A stretch of DNA of 64,000 nucleotides from Candidatus Accumulibacter propinquus (GCA_016714935.1 JADKBU010000013.1:1-64000), one strand, 5' to 3'. Shown: positions 1 to 8,811, numbered from the stretch's first letter. Numbers and translations: made by a program. The notes: generated from the sequence alone by a model not told the origin.

Positions 1-457
1 GCCCAAATCCCACGACTTGCCCGGAGTTGTTGATTCCGTATGCGAGGCCTGTGTTTCCACCCAGGGTGCCGAGGTCAGTCACGACCGTGCCGTTCCAGGC
101 CGTGGCGTGGTAACCCTCTCCGACCGTGGTTGTGTAGCTCCACCCAACGACTTGCCCGGAGTTGTTGATTCCAACTCCAAAGCTAGACGTTCCTCCCAAG
201 GTGCCGAGGTCAGTGGCTGTAGTGCCGTTCCAGAGTGTGGCATGCTGATCGCCGGCGACGTAGATACTCCCAATAACTTTTCCTGAGTTGTTGATTCCAG
301 AGCCATAGCTAACGGTTCCACCCATGGGGCCTAGATCGGTGAACGTGTAGACGGGCGCAGCGACCGCGTTGGTGCCGGCTGCACACAAGGCGACTGCGGA
401 TAGGAGCAGTTCAAGGAGGCGAAAACGACGGAAATGCGTGGTGATATGGGCAGACAT
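1..457 (-). CDS. Secreted HAF-repeat protein, N-terminal part (runs off the window)
   Basis: The frame starts at the ATG at 457, preceded by GGAAGGGA about 7 nt upstream, and is open to the window edge (152 codons visible). Residues 1-34 look like a signal peptide: basic start, hydrophobic LLELLLSAVAL stretch, then a likely cut near AVAAP. After it come about three copies of a roughly 40-residue repeat containing DLGTLGG, GINNSGQVVG and a HATxWNG element. This is the pattern of the HAF family of probable extracellular repeats, which often end in a PEP-CTERM sorting signal. The C-terminus is outside the window, so the sorting signal cannot be checked. The repeats are also nearly identical in DNA around 11-40 and 144-174. 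Function is unknown; surface or matrix protein is an inference. Confidence 0.8.
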   Translation of the reverse strand, partial: MSAHITTHFRRFRLLELLLSAVALCAAGTNAVAAPVYTFTDLGPMGGTVSYGSGINNSGKVIGSIYVAGDQHATLWNGTTATDLGTLGGTSSFGVGINNSGQVVGWSYTTTVGEGYHATAWNGTVVTDLGTLGGNTGLAYGINNSGQVVGFG

Positions 458-551
458 CTGCAAGTCCCTTCCTGACTTGGAAGAGGGTGCCTGCGCATCG
501 CCGGTATCTGAAAAGCATAACCGGATGACCGCGCTAAGTGCTTGAATTGTC

Positions 552-625
552 TGGAGGCGCGAGCGGGAGTCGAACCCACCTACACGGATTTGCAATCCGG
601 TGCATAACCGCTTTGCTATCGCGCC
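552..625 (-). tRNA. tRNA-Cys (GCA)
   Basis: Read on the minus strand this folds as a 74-nt tRNA including an encoded CCA end (552-554). The acceptor arm GGCGCGA pairs with the 3' end, the anticodon loop is TTGCAAA (anticodon GCA) and the T arm carries GGTTCGACTCC. It lies 67 bp downstream of tRNA-Gly in the same orientation, so the two are probably cotranscribed. Confidence 0.96.
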
Positions 626-692
626 GCGCCCACCTGGGGAGGGTAGGTATTTCAATTTGCTGTGAGCCGCACAGACTGCTTGCCAGAAATTC

Positions 693-768
693 TGGAGCGG
701 GAGAAGAGTCTCGAACTCTCGACCTATACCTTGGCAAGGTATCGCTCTACCAACTGAGCTACTCCCGC
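693..768 (-). tRNA. tRNA-Gly (GCC)
   Basis: A 76-nt cloverleaf with encoded CCA (693-695). The acceptor stem is GCGGGAG, the D arm AGCTCAGTTGGTAGAGC, the anticodon loop TTGCCAA (anticodon GCC), and the T arm contains GAGTTCGAGACTC. It follows pgsA on the same strand; a pgsA-tRNA-Gly-tRNA-Cys order is common in betaproteobacteria. Confidence 0.97.
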
Positions 769-863
769 GTCAAGCGAGTGCGCATTATAAAGGCCTGCCT
801 CTTGCTGTCAACGGATTCTTCCCCGCTTCGCGATTTTTTTCGGTTGCGCAGGCGGTGTGTCGG

Positions 864-1442
864 CTACCGCTTACGGTCTTCTTCAATCAGGTGTGGCCAC
901 GCCATGCGCATGTAGTAGCCCATGGACCAGAGGGTCAGCACGGCGGCGACGTAGATCAGCCAGGTTCCGACCTGAAACACATCGATCCCCCGTAGCGGCG
1001 AAAAATAGAGCAGCATCGGGATGGCAATCATCTGCGCTGTCGTCTTGATCTTGCCGATCATCGATACGGCAACGCTCTTGTGCGCGCCAATCCGCGCCAT
1101 CCATTCGCGCAAGGCGGAAATCGTGATCTCCCGGCCAATGATGATCATGGCCAGGATGGCGTCGAGCCTTCCGAGTTGAACGAGGACGATCAGTGCAGCA
1201 GCGACCATCAGTTTGTCCGCGACCGGGTCCAGGAAGGCTCCAAAAGCCGAAGTCTGCCGCCAGCGGCGTGCGAGATAGCCGTCCAGCCAGTCCGTGACCG
1301 CCGCCACTACAAAAATCAATGTCGCCGCCAGGTCGCGGCCGACCGTCTGGACCCATGTCTCCGGAACGTAGAACACGGCGATCAGCAGCGGAATCAGGAT
1401 GATCCGCAGCCAGGTCAGCAGGATGGGAATGTTCAATGGCAT
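864..1442 (-). CDS. pgsA: CDP-diacylglycerol--glycerol-3-phosphate 3-phosphatidyltransferase
   Basis: A 192-residue inner-membrane enzyme that makes phosphatidylglycerol-phosphate, the committed step to phosphatidylglycerol and cardiolipin. The CDP-alcohol phosphotransferase signature D-G-x2-A-R-x8-G-x3-D-x3-D is visible as DGYLARR followed by GAFLDPVADK near residues 53-75. Several hydrophobic helices flank it. Length is normal for the family. Its ATG shares one base with the uvrC stop (TGATG at 1440-1444), so it is translationally coupled to uvrC. tRNA-Gly and tRNA-Cys follow on the same strand. Confidence 0.96.
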   Translation of the reverse strand: MPLNIPILLTWLRIILIPLLIAVFYVPETWVQTVGRDLAATLIFVVAAVTDWLDGYLARRWRQTSAFGAFLDPVADKLMVAAALIVLVQLGRLDAILAMIIIGREITISALREWMARIGAHKSVAVSMIGKIKTTAQMIAIPMLLYFSPLRGIDVFQVGTWLIYVAAVLTLWSMGYYMRMAWPHLIEEDRKR

Positions 1443-3265
1443 CAGTGCATAGCCGCGTAAATTTTTTCGGCGAGTTCCCGACTGATTCCAGGAACCGCAG
1501 TCAGTTGGTCAACGCCGGCATCCAAAATTCCTTGCAGGCCGCCAAAACGTGAAATCAGTGCCTTGCGCCGCTTGGGTCCGATGCCGCTGATCTCTTCCAG
1601 GCTTGAACTCCGCCCAGCCTTGTTGCGCCTGGCGCGATGCCCGGAAACCGCAAAGCGATGCGCCTCGTCACGGACTTCCTGAATCAGGTGCAGTGCCGGA
1701 TGTTCAGGAGGCAATTGTAACGGCTCGCGGCCGTCCGCGAAAATCAAGGTTTCCAGGCCTGGCTTGCGTGCTTCGCCCTTGGCGACGCCGACGAGCGGCA
1801 GTTCAGCGAGACCAAGTTCCTCGAGCGCCGCGGCCGCAATGCCGACCTGGCCGCTCCCGCCGTCGATCAGGATCAGCGTCGGCGCCACGCCCTCGCCACC
1901 GGGCAGCTTCTCGTAGCGGCGCTGGACCACCTGTTGTATCGCAGCGTAGTCGTCACCAGGCTGGATGTCCTGGATGTTGAAGCGCCGGTACTCGGACTTG
2001 CGCATGCCGCTACCCTGATAGACCACACAGGCGGCGACGGTCAACTCGCCTTGCGTGTGGCTGACGTCGAAACACTCGATGCGTGCCTCCTTGCCATCTT
2101 CGAGATCAAGACCCAAGGTCGTGCAGAGCGCTTCGAGTCGCGCCTCCTGACGCGACAACACACTGCGTCGGGCGGTTATCGCCAGGCGCGCATTCTGTTC
2201 GGCCATCTCCACCCAGATGCGCTGCACGGTAGTCCTTGCCTCGCCAACCCTGACTGTCTGTGCGGCCGTTGCGCTGAGCCAGTCGGTGACCTCACCATCG
2301 CTCAGAGCCAGGTTGACAAGAATGCGCCCCGGAATCGGGTGCGCAAGATAATGCTGGTAGAGGAACGCGGTAAGTGCTTCGAGCGCCGTCGAATCGGCGG
2401 CATGGGCAGGAAACTGCGGTCTGTCGCCGAGATGTCGGCCACCGCGAACCATGGCCAGATTCACACAGGACACGCCGCGGTCGTCAACTGCGGCGACGAT
2501 ATCCACGTCTCCATCCTTGCCGCTCTCGACGTACTGCTTTTCCTGTACCTGTCGCAAGGACTGGATTTGGTCTCGATAGACTGCCGCCTGTTCAAAGGCG
2601 AGTTTCGCTGCCGCCTGATCCATTGCCGCCGAGAGACTGCCGATCACGTCCTGTTGGCGACCCTGCAGGAACAGCGTCGCCATCTGCAAGTCCTGGGCAT
2701 AACGCACAGGGTCGATCAGACCGACGCAGGGTGCCGAGCAGCGTTTGATCTGGTAGAGCAGACACGGCCGCGTGCGGTTGTTGAACACCGGATTCTCGCA
2801 AGTGCGCAGACGAAACATCTTCTGAAGCAGATGGATACTCGCGCGCACCGCCGGTGACGAGGGAAAAGGGCCGAAGTAGTCGGCGCGCTTGTCCGTGGAG
2901 CCGCGAAAGAAACCCAGCCGTGGATAGCTGTCGTGCGTCAGGACGATGTAGGGGTAGGACTTGTCATCGCGAAACAGGATGTTGTAGCGTGGTGACAGAC
3001 TCTTGATCAGATTGTTTTCGAGCAGCAGTGCCTCGGCCTCGGAGCGCGTCACTGTTGTTTCGACTCTGGCGATCTGCGCAACCATCAGCGCGATTCGCGG
3101 GCTGGGATGATGGTCACGAAAATAAGAGGCCAGCCGCTTTCTGAGGTTTTTCGCCTTCCCGACGTAGAGCACATTGCCTGCGCCATCGAGCATCCGATAA
3201 ACGCCTGGCAACTCGGTCAGGGTGGCAAGCAGCGATTTGGCGTCGAAAGTTTCGATCATGATCAT
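1442..3265 (-). CDS. uvrC: Excinuclease ABC subunit C
   Basis: Makes the two incisions around a DNA lesion in nucleotide excision repair with UvrA and UvrB. Domains in order: GIY-YIG nuclease at the N-terminus (LPGVYRML and VLYVGKAKNLRKRL), a cysteine-containing middle (RPCLLYQIKRC), a UVR motif (AKLAFEQAAVYRDQI), the RNase H-like C-terminal nuclease (ECFDVSHTQGE, LILIDGGSGQ) and tandem helix-hairpin-helix motifs at the end (GIGPKRRKAL, VPGISRELAEKI). The start is uncertain: ATGs at 3265 and 3259 are both possible and neither has a strong ribosome site. An upstream in-frame ATG at 3313 would overlap the divergent earP start, so it is disfavoured. Confidence 0.95.
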   Translation of the reverse strand: MIMIETFDAKSLLATLTELPGVYRMLDGAGNVLYVGKAKNLRKRLASYFRDHHPSPRIALMVAQIARVETTVTRSEAEALLLENNLIKSLSPRYNILFRDDKSYPYIVLTHDSYPRLGFFRGSTDKRADYFGPFPSSPAVRASIHLLQKMFRLRTCENPVFNNRTRPCLLYQIKRCSAPCVGLIDPVRYAQDLQMATLFLQGRQQDVIGSLSAAMDQAAAKLAFEQAAVYRDQIQSLRQVQEKQYVESGKDGDVDIVAAVDDRGVSCVNLAMVRGGRHLGDRPQFPAHAADSTALEALTAFLYQHYLAHPIPGRILVNLALSDGEVTDWLSATAAQTVRVGEARTTVQRIWVEMAEQNARLAITARRSVLSRQEARLEALCTTLGLDLEDGKEARIECFDVSHTQGELTVAACVVYQGSGMRKSEYRRFNIQDIQPGDDYAAIQQVVQRRYEKLPGGEGVAPTLILIDGGSGQVGIAAAALEELGLAELPLVGVAKGEARKPGLETLIFADGREPLQLPPEHPALHLIQEVRDEAHRFAVSGHRARRNKAGRSSSLEEISGIGPKRRKALISRFGGLQGILDAGVDQLTAVPGISRELAEKIYAAMH

Positions 3266-3303
3266 TCGCGTCAACCCAAGGCTGACGTAGGATAGCGACT
3301 TAG

Positions 3304-4482
3304 ATGTTATCACGCCCGCCCGTGCCGTCCGTATCCACCTTTGCCGCCCGTCCCGACTGGGATGTGTTCTGCAGGGTCATCGACAACTTCGGCGATATCG
3401 GCGTCTGCTGGCGCCTGGCGCGACAACTGGCGGGCGATTTTGCGCTGCATGTTCGCCTCTGGGTCGATGACTTCGACAGCTTTCGGCTGCTGTGCCCGGA
3501 ATTGGACCCAGGGCTGTCGATCCAGGTTCTTCAGGGGGTCGAGATTCACTGCTGGGAGACCTGTTTCACCCCTGTCGTCCCCGCGCGGGTTGTCGTGGAA
3601 GGCTTTGCCTGCCATCTTCCGGAAACCTTCGTCGAACACATGGCGCATCTGTCGCCGCGCCCGGTCTGGATCAATCTCGACTACCTGAGCGCGGAGGAAT
3701 GGGTGTCCGGCTGCCATCTGCTGCCTTCGCCGCACCCGCGCCTGCCGCTGATCAAGTATTTCTTTTTCCCCGGTTTCGCGGTTGATACCGGCGGCCTGTT
3801 GCGCGAGAGCACCTTGCGTGCGCGGCGCCTGCAATTTACCGGCAGTGCCGAACTGCGGTCCGCGTGGTGGCGTGAACTGGGCAGCACCGCGCCGCCCGCC
3901 AGCGCGCTGCTGGTTTCCGTGTTCGGCTACGACAATCCGGCGCTCGGCGATCTGTTGCGCGCTTGGGAAATTTCGGAGCGGCCCATCTGCTGTCTGATGC
4001 CCTTGTCGCGCCCGCTGCCGGTGCTCGATGCCTTCGCGGGACGTTCGCTCGGGTCGGGCGACATCATCCGGCGCGGGAGTTTAGAGGTCCGTGTTCTGCC
4101 GTTCGTCGAACAGGACCGTTACGACTGCCTGCTGTGGCTCTGCGACCTCAATTTCGTTCGCGGCGAGGATTCCTTTGTGCGCGCCCAGTGGGCAGCCCGG
4201 CCACTGGTCTGGCATATCTACCCGCAGCAGGCTGCGGCCCATCTGACCAAGCTCGACGCCTTCCTGGCGATATATTGCGCCCAGCTACCGCAGGCCAGCA
4301 GCGTGGTGCTGCGTGATTTCTGGCACGCATGGAATGCTGGACGAATCGAGACCATGGCCTGGGGCAAGCTCGTAGCAGCCTTGCCGCAGTTGCGCGAGCA
4401 CGCGCTGCGCTGGGATGCCGAGTTGTCCTTGCAGGAGGATCTCCTCGGCCGGCTGGTACGCTTCAGTTGTTCCAGGTTATAA
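3304..4482 (+). CDS. earP: EF-P arginine rhamnosyltransferase EarP
   Basis: A 392-residue inverting glycosyltransferase that moves rhamnose from dTDP-L-rhamnose to the conserved arginine of elongation factor P. The N-terminal motif DNFGDIGVCWRLARQL carries the two aspartates known to matter in EarP (here D27 and D31). The C-terminal half has RGEDSFVRAQWA, the nucleotide-binding stretch of the family. Its partner efp starts 37 bp downstream on the same strand, the arrangement typical of EarP-type EF-P activation. It is divergent from uvrC with only about 38 bp between starts. The dTDP-rhamnose genes are not in the window. Confidence 0.95.
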   Translation: MLSRPPVPSVSTFAARPDWDVFCRVIDNFGDIGVCWRLARQLAGDFALHVRLWVDDFDSFRLLCPELDPGLSIQVLQGVEIHCWETCFTPVVPARVVVEGFACHLPETFVEHMAHLSPRPVWINLDYLSAEEWVSGCHLLPSPHPRLPLIKYFFFPGFAVDTGGLLRESTLRARRLQFTGSAELRSAWWRELGSTAPPASALLVSVFGYDNPALGDLLRAWEISERPICCLMPLSRPLPVLDAFAGRSLGSGDIIRRGSLEVRVLPFVEQDRYDCLLWLCDLNFVRGEDSFVRAQWAARPLVWHIYPQQAAAHLTKLDAFLAIYCAQLPQASSVVLRDFWHAWNAGRIETMAWGKLVAALPQLREHALRWDAELSLQEDLLGRLVRFSCSRL

Positions 4483-4483
4483 T
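4478..4483 (+). promoter_or_regulatory. Possible -10 element for efp
   Basis: A perfect TATAAT lies at the very end of earP, 37 bp before the efp start codon. No convincing -35 hexamer is seen at 16-18 bp spacing. It could give efp an expression route independent of earP, which would suit the much higher demand for EF-P. Confidence 0.35.
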
Positions 4484-4519
4484 CAAACGCTTACCACCAC
4501 CCGTCTACTGGAGCGCATG

Positions 4520-5077
4520 ATGAAGACCGCGCAAGAACTGCGCCCGGGTAATGTTTTCCTGGTCGGCAACAACCCGATGGTGGTTCTCAAGTCGGAATAC
4601 GTCAAATCCGGGCGCAACGCCTCGGTGGTGAAGATGAAGCTGAAAAGCCTGCTGAGCGAATCGCCAAGTGAAGTAGTCTTCCGCGCCGACGACAAGTTTG
4701 ATGTCGTTCAGCTCGAACGCAAGGAGGTCAGCTATTCCTACTTCGCTGATCCCCTCTATGTGTTCATGGATGCTGATTACAACCCGTACGAGATTGAAGC
4801 CGACTGCATGGGTGAAGTCCTCAACTACCTGGAGGATGGCATGCCCTGCGAAGCCGTGTTTTACAATGGCAAACCGATCTCGGTCGAGTTGCCGCCGAGT
4901 GTGGTTCGCGAGGTGGTTTACACCGAACCTGCCGTGAAGGGCGACACCTCGGGCAAGGTGATGAAAGCGGCGCGGGTGTCCACCGGTTTCGAGTTGCCCG
5001 TTCCGGCGTTCATTGAAATCGGTGACAGGATCGAAATCGACACACGCAGCAACGAGTATCGTACGCGCGTCCGCTGA
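4520..5077 (+). CDS. efp: Translation elongation factor P
   Basis: EF-P binds ribosomes stalled on polyproline and promotes peptide bond formation. The 185-residue protein has the KOW-like N-domain and two OB domains, including SYSYFADPLYVFMD and EIGDRIEIDTRSNEYRTRVR at the end. The modified-loop residue is arginine within KSGRNASVVKMK rather than lysine, matching its neighbour EarP. Two adjacent ATGs exist (4517, 4520). The second is chosen because GGAG at 4510-4513 then has 6 nt spacing and the arginine becomes residue 32, as in characterised arginine-type EF-Ps. Confidence 0.97.
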   Translation: MKTAQELRPGNVFLVGNNPMVVLKSEYVKSGRNASVVKMKLKSLLSESPSEVVFRADDKFDVVQLERKEVSYSYFADPLYVFMDADYNPYEIEADCMGEVLNYLEDGMPCEAVFYNGKPISVELPPSVVREVVYTEPAVKGDTSGKVMKAARVSTGFELPVPAFIEIGDRIEIDTRSNEYRTRVR

Positions 5078-5131
5078 TTCGTTGACGACCTTGAGGTCTG
5101 TCCTTCGATCACCCTCCGAGGAGTTCGGCGC

Positions 5132-6559
5132 ATGACCACCGGTACTGATTTCACCGTTGCGACTACGACTCAACGCGCCCTTGCCAAGGCACACGAACTG
5201 GCGTGCGCCTTTCTGGCCTCGCTGCCGGAACGCCCGGTCAGTCTTGTTCCCTCTGCGGACGAAATGGCGACTGCGCTCGACGAAGCGCTGCCCGAAACCG
5301 GGAGCGATCCGGCAGCCGTGCTCGAGGAGTGGGTCACGCGCGCCGAACGCGGTATTACCGCTTCGCCGGGCCCACGCTTCTTTGGTTTCGTGACCGGCGG
5401 CGTGACGCCGGCCGCTCTCGCTGGCGATTGGCTCGCCTCGGCGATCGACCAGAACGCGGGTCTGTGGGCGAGCAGTCCCGCGGCAGCGCAGACCGAGCTC
5501 GTCGTCCTGCGCTGGCTTAAAGCGCTGTTCGGACTGCCGCCAGCATGGTCCGGTGCCCTGACCAGCGGGGCCACGATGGCCAACCTTGTCGGCCTGATCG
5601 CCGCGCGACAATGGGCCGGGCGGCGACTCGGCTTCGACGCGGCGGCGGATGGGCTGGCAGGGCATCCGCCGCTCATCGTCGTCTCGAGCACGGAGATTCA
5701 CCTCAGCGCCCTGAAATGTCTGGGTACCCTGGGCCTGGGACGCAATCAGGTGCGCCAGGTCGCCGCTCCGGGCGGCTCCGTCGATATCGCGGCAATGGCG
5801 GCACTGCTGCGCGGGATCGATGCACCGGTGATCCTGATCGGCAACGCTGGCGAGGTGAACAGCGGCCACTTCGACGACATTGCCGCGCTCGCCGACCTGC
5901 GCGATGCCCATCCGGCCGGCGCCTGGTTGCATGTGGACGGCGCCTTCGGACTCTTCGCCCGTTTGTTGCCACGGCTCGCGCACCTGACGCGTGGGATCGA
6001 GCGGGCTGACTCGGTGGCCGCGGACGCACACAAGTGGCTGAACGTGCCCTACGACAGCGGCTTTGCCTTCGTTCGCGATGCCGGCATCCTCCGCGAAGCG
6101 TTCCTGGCAGGCGGCGCCTATGTCGTCGGCAGTGCGGGCTGGGATCCGTACACGCACGTGCCGGAGATGTCGCGTCGCTTCCGTGCGCTGGCTGCCTGGT
6201 GCACGCTCAAGGCCTTCGGCCGCGAAGGCTATCGGGCGATCGTCGAGCGCTGCGTGGACAACGCCGCGGTTTTCGCACGCTGGATCGAGGCGCAGCCCGG
6301 CCTTGAACTGATGAACTCAGCACCGCTCAACATCGTCTGTTTTCGCATCGTGCGCGCGGGTCTGGACGACGCGTCGACCGATGCACTCAACCGTGCGGCG
6401 GTTGACGCCATCCAGCGCGATGGCCGCGCATTCGTCACCGGAACCGTCTGGAATGGCCGCGCCGCGATTCGTGCCGCCTTCGACAACTGGCTGACCACGC
6501 TTGACGATGTGGCCATCCTCCAGGCCGCCGTCGAGGACATCGCCACATCAAGTCGATAG
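5132..6559 (+). CDS. PLP-dependent group II decarboxylase family protein
   Basis: A 475-residue protein of the aromatic-L-amino-acid/glutamate decarboxylase fold. The PLP lysine lies in DAHKWLNVPYDSG; upstream are the PLP-contact motifs TSGATMANL and HVDGAFG. GAGGAG at 5115-5120 is the ribosome site. Relatives annotated as tyrosine, tryptophan or aspartate decarboxylases, and some acting as aldehyde synthases, share these motifs, so the substrate cannot be named. It follows efp by 54 bp but has no evident functional link. Its 3' end overlaps the convergent nagZ by 12 bp. Confidence 0.85.
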   Translation: MTTGTDFTVATTTQRALAKAHELACAFLASLPERPVSLVPSADEMATALDEALPETGSDPAAVLEEWVTRAERGITASPGPRFFGFVTGGVTPAALAGDWLASAIDQNAGLWASSPAAAQTELVVLRWLKALFGLPPAWSGALTSGATMANLVGLIAARQWAGRRLGFDAAADGLAGHPPLIVVSSTEIHLSALKCLGTLGLGRNQVRQVAAPGGSVDIAAMAALLRGIDAPVILIGNAGEVNSGHFDDIAALADLRDAHPAGAWLHVDGAFGLFARLLPRLAHLTRGIERADSVAADAHKWLNVPYDSGFAFVRDAGILREAFLAGGAYVVGSAGWDPYTHVPEMSRRFRALAAWCTLKAFGREGYRAIVERCVDNAAVFARWIEAQPGLELMNSAPLNIVCFRIVRAGLDDASTDALNRAAVDAIQRDGRAFVTGTVWNGRAAIRAAFDNWLTTLDDVAILQAAVEDIATSSR

Positions 6560-7564
6560 CTGCGTGGCCTCAGCCACGCCGGCCAGGTAGGCCGAGTCCT
6601 GCTGCAGGCCTGCCCAGTCGAGTGCCGGCGTGCTCGGCAGCAGGCGTTGGGCACGTTGTGCGCGCAGCGGATCGAGGCGTGGCTGCCAGTTGGCCAGGAG
6701 TTCGCCGACCGCGTCCGGTGAGTTGCATACCAGCAGCAGGTCGCAGCCGGCGTTGCATGCCGCCGTGCATCGCTCGACGATGCCACCGGCGACACTCGCA
6801 CCGGCCATCGACAGATCGTCGCTGAAGATGACGCCGTCGAAGCCCAGTTCGTCGCGCAGCAGGCGTATCCAGATCGGAGAGAAGCCGGCCGGTCGGTGGT
6901 CCACCTGCCGATAGATGACGTGCGCCGGCATGACGGCGTCGAGTCCGAGGTGGCGGTAGGGCTCGAGGTCAGGCGTCATGTCGTCCAGCCGGCGCTCGTC
7001 GATCGGCAGAGCGACATGCGAATCCGCCTCGACCCAGCCATGGCCGGGGAAATGCTTGCCGCAGGCGATCATGCCGGCGCGGTGCAGGCCCTCAATCAGC
7101 GCGCCTGCCAGTTCGACGACCGCGGCCGGATCAGAGTGAAACGAACGATCACCGATGACGCTGCTGCGGCCCCAATCAAGGTCGAGTACCGGCGTAAACG
7201 ACAGGTCGACGCCACACGCGCGTAGTTCGGCGGCGAGCACATAGGCAACCCTGCGCGCCGCGAGCAGCGCCGCCTGCCGATCCTGGTCCCACAGTTCTCC
7301 GAGACGGCGCATCGCCGGCAGGCGGGTGAAGCCGGTCCGGCAGCGTTGCACCCTGCCGCCCTCGTGGTCGATGCCAATTGGCAGGGCCGGGGTGCGCAAG
7401 GCATGCACTGCGGTCGTCAGGTGCGCAAGCTGCTGCGGCGATTCGTAGTTTCGCGAGAACAGAATCAGGCCACCCACCAGCGGGTGGCATAAGCGTTCGC
7501 GTTCGAGGTCGGACAGTTGGGGCCCTGCCAGATCGATCATCAGCGGGCCGAGAGGAAGGTTCAT
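6548..7564 (-). CDS. nagZ: Beta-N-acetylhexosaminidase NagZ
   Basis: A 338-residue cytoplasmic GH3 enzyme that removes N-acetylglucosamine from anhydro-muropeptides during peptidoglycan recycling. The family signature KHFPGHG is present, with the conserved histidine/aspartate loop after it and the nucleophile aspartate expected in IFSDDLSM. The start ATG overlaps the acpS stop by 4 bp (ATGA at 7561-7564). It is the last gene of the lepA operon, an arrangement typical of betaproteobacteria. amgK and murU, the MurNAc branch of the same recycling route, are encoded at 43498-45221. Confidence 0.95.
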   Translation of the reverse strand: MNLPLGPLMIDLAGPQLSDLERERLCHPLVGGLILFSRNYESPQQLAHLTTAVHALRTPALPIGIDHEGGRVQRCRTGFTRLPAMRRLGELWDQDRQAALLAARRVAYVLAAELRACGVDLSFTPVLDLDWGRSSVIGDRSFHSDPAAVVELAGALIEGLHRAGMIACGKHFPGHGWVEADSHVALPIDERRLDDMTPDLEPYRHLGLDAVMPAHVIYRQVDHRPAGFSPIWIRLLRDELGFDGVIFSDDLSMAGASVAGGIVERCTAACNAGCDLLLVCNSPDAVGELLANWQPRLDPLRAQRAQRLLPSTPALDWAGLQQDSAYLAGVAEATQLST

Positions 7565-7938
7565 GACTGTTCCAAGATGACAAAAGCGATCGCATAGTCG
7601 CGCTCGTCGCTGATCGACAGGTGGGCGATGAGCCGACGCTGCGCGAGGTGTGCGGCGAGCGCGGTCGCGTATTCGAACAACGGCCGGCCCAGCGCATCGT
7701 GGTTGATACCGATGCTCGGCAAGGTGGCTGGTGCGACGAGGCCGATGCCAAGCGCCTTGCCGAACGCTTCCTTGGCCGCAAAACGCTTGGCCAGGAAGCG
7801 CGCCGGATCCCTGACGCCAACAAACTCGGTACGCTCCCTGGGCGACAGAAGCTTTTCCAGCGCACGTTGTCCGTGCCGCTGGTAGAAGCTGTCGAGGCGG
7901 GCGACGGCGACGATGTCGGTGCCGATACCGGCAATCAT
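7561..7938 (-). CDS. acpS: Holo-[acyl-carrier-protein] synthase
   Basis: Transfers 4'-phosphopantetheine from CoA to the serine of acyl carrier protein. The 125-residue length is standard. Key motifs are GIGTDIVAVARLD at the N-terminus (magnesium-binding aspartate) and RFAAKEAFGKALG (the E and K of the phosphopantetheinyl transferase signature). It overlaps nagZ by 4 bp and lies 111 bp after pdxJ in the same operon. Confidence 0.97.
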   Translation of the reverse strand: MIAGIGTDIVAVARLDSFYQRHGQRALEKLLSPRERTEFVGVRDPARFLAKRFAAKEAFGKALGIGLVAPATLPSIGINHDALGRPLFEYATALAAHLAQRRLIAHLSISDERDYAIAFVILEQS

Positions 7939-8049
7939 GGCCGTGACCGTCGCGCCGACGACTCGCCAAACGCCAGGCGCCCGTATGCGGAAGCCGGACG
8001 GCGGTGCATGGCGACGCGCATGACGCGGATCATTTGCGGGCCGGCAAGT

Positions 8050-8811
8050 TCATGACCGCATGGCGCGCGCCTGCGCCTCGCGCAGCAGGCGCTTCATTTC
8101 GCGCACGGACTCGCGCAGGCCGACAAAGATCGCCCGGCTGATGATCGCGTGCCCGATGTGCAGTTCGCGGATGCCCGTCAGTTGGGCGATCGGCTGCACG
8201 TTGAAGTAGTTGAGTGCGTGCCCGGCATTGAAACGCATACCCAGATCACGCACCAGCTTGCCAGCGCCGCGAACCTTGTCGAGTTCGGCGAGCACGGCCC
8301 GGCTTTCGGCATCCCTTCCCTGGGTGTAAAACGCATGTGCATAGGGACCGGTGTGGATTTCGCACACCCGTGCGCCGATGCGCGCCGCAGCTTCCACCTG
8401 GGCGGGCTCGGCGTTGATGAATACGCTGCTGATGATGCCGGCGTCGGCGAGGCGGTCGACGGACTGGCGCAGGCGAGTTTCCTGGGCCACGATGTCGAGC
8501 CCCCCTTCGGTCGTCACCTCGTGGCGGCCTTCGGGCACCAGCATGGCCATCTGCGGCTTGATACGGCAGGCTATGGCGATCATCTCGTCGGTGGCCGCCA
8601 TTTCGAGATTCAGCTTGATCTGTGCCAGATCGCGCAGCCTTTCAACGTCGCCATCCTGGATATGCCGCCGGTCCTCGCGCAGGTGGATGGTGATGCCATC
8701 GGCACCGCCGAGGTGCGCTTCGACTGCGGCCCAGACCGGATCCGGCTCGTAGGTGCAGCGCGCCTGGCGGATCGTCGCGACATGGTCAATATTGACGCCA
8801 AGTTCGATCAT
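8050..8811 (-). CDS. pdxJ: Pyridoxine 5'-phosphate synthase
   Basis: Condenses 1-deoxy-D-xylulose 5-phosphate with 3-amino-2-oxopropyl phosphate to give pyridoxine 5'-phosphate. The 253-residue TIM barrel opens with LGVNIDHVATIRQAR and has the conserved GADGITIHLREDRRHI and ELHIGHAIISRAIF near the end. Its start codon overlaps the recO stop by 4 bp. PdxA, which makes the other precursor of this route, is encoded at 49778-50788. Confidence 0.97.
   Translation of the reverse strand: MIELGVNIDHVATIRQARCTYEPDPVWAAVEAHLGGADGITIHLREDRRHIQDGDVERLRDLAQIKLNLEMAATDEMIAIACRIKPQMAMLVPEGRHEVTTEGGLDIVAQETRLRQSVDRLADAGIISSVFINAEPAQVEAAARIGARVCEIHTGPYAHAFYTQGRDAESRAVLAELDKVRGAGKLVRDLGMRFNAGHALNYFNVQPIAQLTGIRELHIGHAIISRAIFVGLRESVREMKRLLREAQARAMRS

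Noticed and set aside
1934..2857. 307-codon plus-strand frame opposite uvrC
   Set aside because: Antisense to intact UvrC motifs and without recognisable domains.
4505..6157. 550-codon open frame on the minus strand opposite efp and the decarboxylase
   Set aside because: It lies wholly opposite two well-supported genes, is rich in arginine and shows no family motif; a codon-bias shadow in high-GC DNA.
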